This document shows, piece by piece, positions 5,858-8,322 of a stretch of 8,322 nt of DNA; positions within the stretch are counted from its first letter, which is position 1, and every line of letters starts with the position of its first letter. A program made the translations under genes and the position numbers. The stretch lies in NCBI GenBank assembly GCA_965370435.1, contig CBDUUP010000192.1, positions 1-8,322 on the forward strand, given 5' to 3'. This DNA comes from CBDUUP01 sp965370435. Lineage in GTDB: Bacteria; Chloroflexota; Anaerolineae; Anaerolineales; UBA11579. The notes beneath the pieces are model-generated. The model was not told where the DNA came from. It saw only the letters and a list, made by a program, of their open reading frames with translations, and ran no database searches.

Positions 5858-5862
5858 GAGGA
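5858..5862 (+). promoter_or_regulatory. Ribosome binding site deciding the GNAT 2 start
   Basis: GAGGA lies eight bases before ATG at 5871. The in-frame ATG at 5856 overlaps this site and has no Shine-Dalgarno of its own. A GATAAT at 5843-5848 could serve as a -10 box, with transcription beginning at about 5855; that would suit either a 15-base leader before 5871 or a leaderless start at 5856. No convincing -35 is visible. Confidence 0.5.
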
Positions 5863-5870
5863 TAGTGAGG

Positions 5871-6863
5871 ATGAACGCAACATCAGATAAGATAAGACCG
5901 CTTGAACTCAAGCGCGACCTGGACGCGTTGGTCGGGTTGATAGAGATCGCTTTTGCCGGGGACCTGGCCCGCTGGGGGAGCGACTTTGGCGAGCAGGTGA
6001 AGATGATGAAAAAATTTGTGCCCTTGATCCGATTCCTCAGCCGGGTCTCGGAGGCTTTCCGCAACACCTTCGACGGCTTCCTGTGGGAGGAAGAGGGCCG
6101 GGTTGTGGGCGGGGTGACGGTCAGCAAGCAGGGCCTCAACCGGGCGCGTTGGCTGATCGGCAACGTCGCCACCCACCCGGATTTCCGCCGCCGGGGCATC
6201 GCCCGGGCCTTGGTGAACCGGGCCATACAGCACGCCCAGGCCCACGGGGCGGAGATGTGCATCCTGGAGGTGCGGGCCGAAGCGGAACCCGCCTACAACC
6301 TCTACCGCAGCATGGACTTCGTCCATTACGACAGCGTCACCGGATTCAAGCTGGAAGCCCTGCCCGAAGCGCAGGTCAAACCCTTCGACGGCTATGACCT
6401 CCGCCCGATGAAGTTCACCGAGTGGCAGCCCCGCTACGAACTGGCGGTGCGGGAAACCCCCCAGGAGGTGCAGGACTTCGCCCCGGTCAGCGAGGCCGAG
6501 TTCCGGGTTGTCCCCATCGAGCGCCTGATCCAGCCGCTGGCCTTGCGCCTTCAGCGCACGGATATCCATCGCTGGGCTGTGGAGAAGGAGGGCCGGTTGG
6601 TAGGGTATGCCAGTCTGGCTGCCTGCAAAGCGCCCAAGGTCAATCACCGGCTTTTCCTGCGCATCGAACCAGAACACCAGGAGGCGTTGGCCGACCCTCT
6701 GGTGAGCCTGACTTTGCACACCCTGCAAGACTACCCTCCCAACAACTTCCAGGCTGAACTGCGAACCACCAACACCGGCTTGATAGACACTTTGAAGCGG
6801 TACGGTTTCGAGGAGATCGAGGTGATGCACCGGCTGGGGTTGAAGTTGGGAAGCAGTGGATAG
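5871..6863 (+). CDS. GNAT-family N-acetyltransferase, two-domain (GNAT 2)
   Basis: This is a paralogue of the protein encoded at 1581-2573 and, from this start, has exactly the same length (330 residues). Its GNAT domain has LWEEEGRVVGGVTV (about 72-85), motif A VATHPDFRRRGIARAL (99-114) with the RRRGIA CoA loop at 106-111, and motif B NLYRSMDF (143-150), in which the usual Gly before Phe is Asp. The C-terminal half (about 172-330) again shows a GNAT-like pattern without a CoA loop: HRWAVEKEGRLVGYASL, then TLKRYGFEEIEVMHRLGL. Acetyl-CoA-dependent modification of a small molecule or protein is expected; the substrate is unknown. The stop codon TAG (6861-6863) and the final SSG codons lie in a heptamer repeat array, so the end of the gene is repeat-derived. 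The ATG at 5856 would add five residues. Confidence 0.85.
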   Translation: MNATSDKIRPLELKRDLDALVGLIEIAFAGDLARWGSDFGEQVKMMKKFVPLIRFLSRVSEAFRNTFDGFLWEEEGRVVGGVTVSKQGLNRARWLIGNVATHPDFRRRGIARALVNRAIQHAQAHGAEMCILEVRAEAEPAYNLYRSMDFVHYDSVTGFKLEALPEAQVKPFDGYDLRPMKFTEWQPRYELAVRETPQEVQDFAPVSEAEFRVVPIERLIQPLALRLQRTDIHRWAVEKEGRLVGYASLAACKAPKVNHRLFLRIEPEHQEALADPLVSLTLHTLQDYPPNNFQAELRTTNTGLIDTLKRYGFEEIEVMHRLGLKLGSSG

Positions 6864-6922
6864 TGGACAGTGAGCAGTGGTCAGTGGATAGTGAACAGTT
6901 GTCAGCAGCCAGTAGACAGTTG
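6853..6922 (+). repeat. CAGT heptamer tandem array 2, overlapping the GNAT 2 stop
   Basis: Ten consecutive 7-base units in one register run from GCAGTGG (6853-6859) to ACAGTTG (6916-6922). Each fits NNARTNG except TCAGCAG (6902-6908). The second unit, ATAGTGG (6860-6866), carries the TAG stop of GNAT 2 in its second to fourth bases, so the array starts inside the coding sequence. It is the same family as 5711-5766 and in the same orientation. Confidence 0.78.
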
Positions 6923-6953
6923 TCAAATAGATAGATTGATTGATCCCTGGTTG

Positions 6954-7009
6954 CCTAATCTCTAATTACCTAATTACCTTATCGTCTGATTACCTAATTT
7001 ACCGGTTAC
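6954..7009 (+). repeat. CTAATTAC octamer tandem array
   Basis: Seven 8-base units in register include two exact CTAATTAC copies (6962-6969, 6970-6977) and near copies such as CTGATTAC (6986-6993) and CTAATTTA (6994-7001). The array fills most of the space between the heptamer array and the MFS gene and ends seven bases before the GGAGG ribosome binding site. It differs in period and sequence from the heptamers, so it is a separate repeat family. No clear promoter for the MFS gene is visible. Confidence 0.65.
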
Positions 7010-7015
7010 TGAATT

Positions 7016-7020
7016 GGAGG
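7016..7020 (+). promoter_or_regulatory. Ribosome binding site deciding the MFS start
   Basis: GGAGG is nine bases before ATG at 7030 and directly abuts ATG at 7021. Normal spacing favours 7030; 7021 would add only three residues. The more distant in-frame ATG at 6940 would translate the octamer repeat array and is rejected. Confidence 0.6.
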
Positions 7021-7029
7021 ATGGTTGAG

Positions 7030-8295
7030 ATGGAATCTGAGGAAAAGAAAGTCCCTTTGTTGTCCCCTACCTTGAAATTGTTCATGGTGGGGATGGTGGT
7101 GGCGAATATCGCCGGGGGGATGCACGGCGGCCTCTTGTCGCTATATCTGAAAGAATTGGGCGCGACCATAGCGCAGGTGGGGATGGTATTCACTATCGCG
7201 GCCATTGTCCCGCTGGCCTTGCAAATCGTCGGCGGCTGGCTGTCTGACTCAATCGGGCGCTTGAAGACCATCGCCATAGGCAGCGTTTGGGGGTTGATCG
7301 GGTACACCGGCTTGTGGCTGGCCCCCACCTGGCAGTGGGCGATGCTGGCTCTGGGAATCGCCATGACGGCTTCCTCCCTGGTCGGCCCCAGCTTCAGTTC
7401 CTTCATCGCCGATGAATCCACGGAGGAGAACCGGGGCAAGGTCTTTGGCCTCACCACAACCATTTTTATGATCGTCGGGGTGGTTGGTCCGCTATTGGGA
7501 GGATTTTTGGCGAACGGTTATGGTTTCAAGTTGATGCTGATGGTGGCAGTGGGCTTCTACGGGACTGCGGCTGTTTTGCGATTCTGGATGGCCCGGACCG
7601 CCAGCGTCACCACGGAAGCCAACCCGGAAAAACTCACCTTCCAATCCCTGCGCTCGAATTTGGGGATCATGTTCGGATTGCTCTTCGCCGGAGGAATAGT
7701 CACCTGGATCTTCGTCTCGGATGGGATCAGCGATGTGGCCTTCCGGTTGACCGGCTCCCTGGTTCCTCTCTACCAGAACGAAATTGGCGGCTTGAACGTG
7801 CTGCAGATCAGCTACCTGGCGATCATCCAATCCATCACCATGATGATCTTCACCACCCCCGCCGGATGGCTGTCGGATAAATACGGAGAGCGGGTGGGGA
7901 TCACGGGCGGCTTCTTCCTATTCGCTTTGGCGTTCTTCGTTTACCTGCCTGCGCAGAGCTTCTGGGGCTACGCAGTCGCCTGGATCATCTTCGGGATCGG
8001 GGCCAGTTTACTCAACCCGGCTTACAATTCGCTGGTCTCCAAAGCGGTGCCGGAAGACAAGCGGGGCATCGCCTTCGGGTTTTTCGGCACCACCGTAGGG
8101 CTGATCTCGCTGCCCGCACCCTGGATCGGCGCATGGTTGTGGGAGACTTTCAGCCCCCAGACGCCTTTCGTCATCACCGCCACGGCTTCGATCCTTATCG
8201 GATTGTTGGGGTGGTTCAAGCTGGTGCTGCCCGCGGTCGAGAAGCAGGGTGAGTTGAAGGCGGAGGCGGTGGAGGCTGGCGTCCCGACGGATTGA
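7030..8295 (+). CDS. Major facilitator superfamily transporter
   Basis: This 421-residue inner-membrane secondary transporter is probably a proton-coupled efflux carrier; direction and substrate are not evident. The first span is at about 15-38. The MFS motif A lies between spans 2 and 3 as GGWLSDSIGRLK (68-79) and is repeated in the second half as AGWLSDKYGERVG (278-290), showing the usual two six-helix bundles. Loops with ENRGKVFGL (133-141) and EDKRGIAFGF (342-351) occupy equivalent places in each half. A hydrophilic linker with TTEANPEKLTF (194-204) joins the bundles, and the C-terminal 20 residues are charged. Length is normal for the family. It follows GNAT 2 after two repeat arrays, so co-transcription is uncertain. 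The remaining 27 bases of the window hold no visible feature. Confidence 0.92.
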   Translation: MESEEKKVPLLSPTLKLFMVGMVVANIAGGMHGGLLSLYLKELGATIAQVGMVFTIAAIVPLALQIVGGWLSDSIGRLKTIAIGSVWGLIGYTGLWLAPTWQWAMLALGIAMTASSLVGPSFSSFIADESTEENRGKVFGLTTTIFMIVGVVGPLLGGFLANGYGFKLMLMVAVGFYGTAAVLRFWMARTASVTTEANPEKLTFQSLRSNLGIMFGLLFAGGIVTWIFVSDGISDVAFRLTGSLVPLYQNEIGGLNVLQISYLAIIQSITMMIFTTPAGWLSDKYGERVGITGGFFLFALAFFVYLPAQSFWGYAVAWIIFGIGASLLNPAYNSLVSKAVPEDKRGIAFGFFGTTVGLISLPAPWIGAWLWETFSPQTPFVITATASILIGLLGWFKLVLPAVEKQGELKAEAVEAGVPTD

Positions 8296-8322
8296 GGGTG
8301 TGTCGCGCGGCTTGCCAGTAGG

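Noticed and set aside
5711..6922. Heptamer arrays considered as a CRISPR array
   Set aside because: The units are 7 bases, contiguous and degenerate, with no spacers, and there are no cas genes in the window.
5883..6926. 347-codon open frame on the - strand opposite GNAT 2
   Set aside because: Its N-terminus is simply the translated heptamer array (a repeating TTVHYPLTTAH-like pattern) and the rest mirrors the GNAT 2 codons. No domain is seen.
6940..7029. Upstream ATG at 6940 as the MFS start
   Set aside because: It would translate the octamer repeat array and has no ribosome binding site, whereas GGAGG at 7016-7020 serves ATG 7030.

Overview
The window is a GC-rich bacterial segment in which every convincing gene is on the + strand. 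The style suggests an uncultured Chloroflexota, probably Anaerolineae-like. That placement is an inference from protein character and from intergenic repeats of a kind I associate with that group (GACTAAAGTC plus CTTC-loop hairpins; CAGTGG-type heptamers). No rRNA or other marker gene confirms it.

Layout. Positions 1-311 hold the last codons of an upstream gene (stop at 32-34), a palindromic repeat, and a diverged second copy of the same gene end 153 bp downstream. A tRNA-dihydrouridine synthase (dus, 330-1313) follows. It probably starts at a GTG just after a TATAAT box, and a second copy of the palindromic repeat lies after it. A sharply AT-rich stretch (about 1433-1580) carries the best promoter in the window and leads into a GNAT-family acetyltransferase (1581-2573). 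Next come three genes of one ABC-2 type exporter: ATPase (2806-3813), permease 1 (3918-4769) and permease 2 (4859-5707). A second GNAT protein (5871-6863), paralogous to the first and of identical predicted length, follows, and then a 12-TM-type MFS transporter (7030-8295).

How the genes may work together. The ATPase and two different half-size permeases form a complete exporter of the drug/lipid/polysaccharide efflux superfamily. Two paralogous acetyltransferases bracket it and an MFS carrier follows, which would suit a small modification-plus-export (detoxification or product export) neighbourhood. No substrate can be read from the sequence, and dus is a housekeeping gene that is probably unrelated.

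Most distinctive signal. The gaps between genes are filled with different families of degenerate short tandem repeats: heptamers (consensus about NNARTNG) at three places, octamers (CTAATTAC-like) before the MFS gene, decamers inside the ABC operon, and a long C-rich/G-rich hairpin between the two permeases. One heptamer array runs into the end of the second GNAT gene and supplies its stop codon. I see no CRISPR array, tRNA, rRNA, transposase or integrase.
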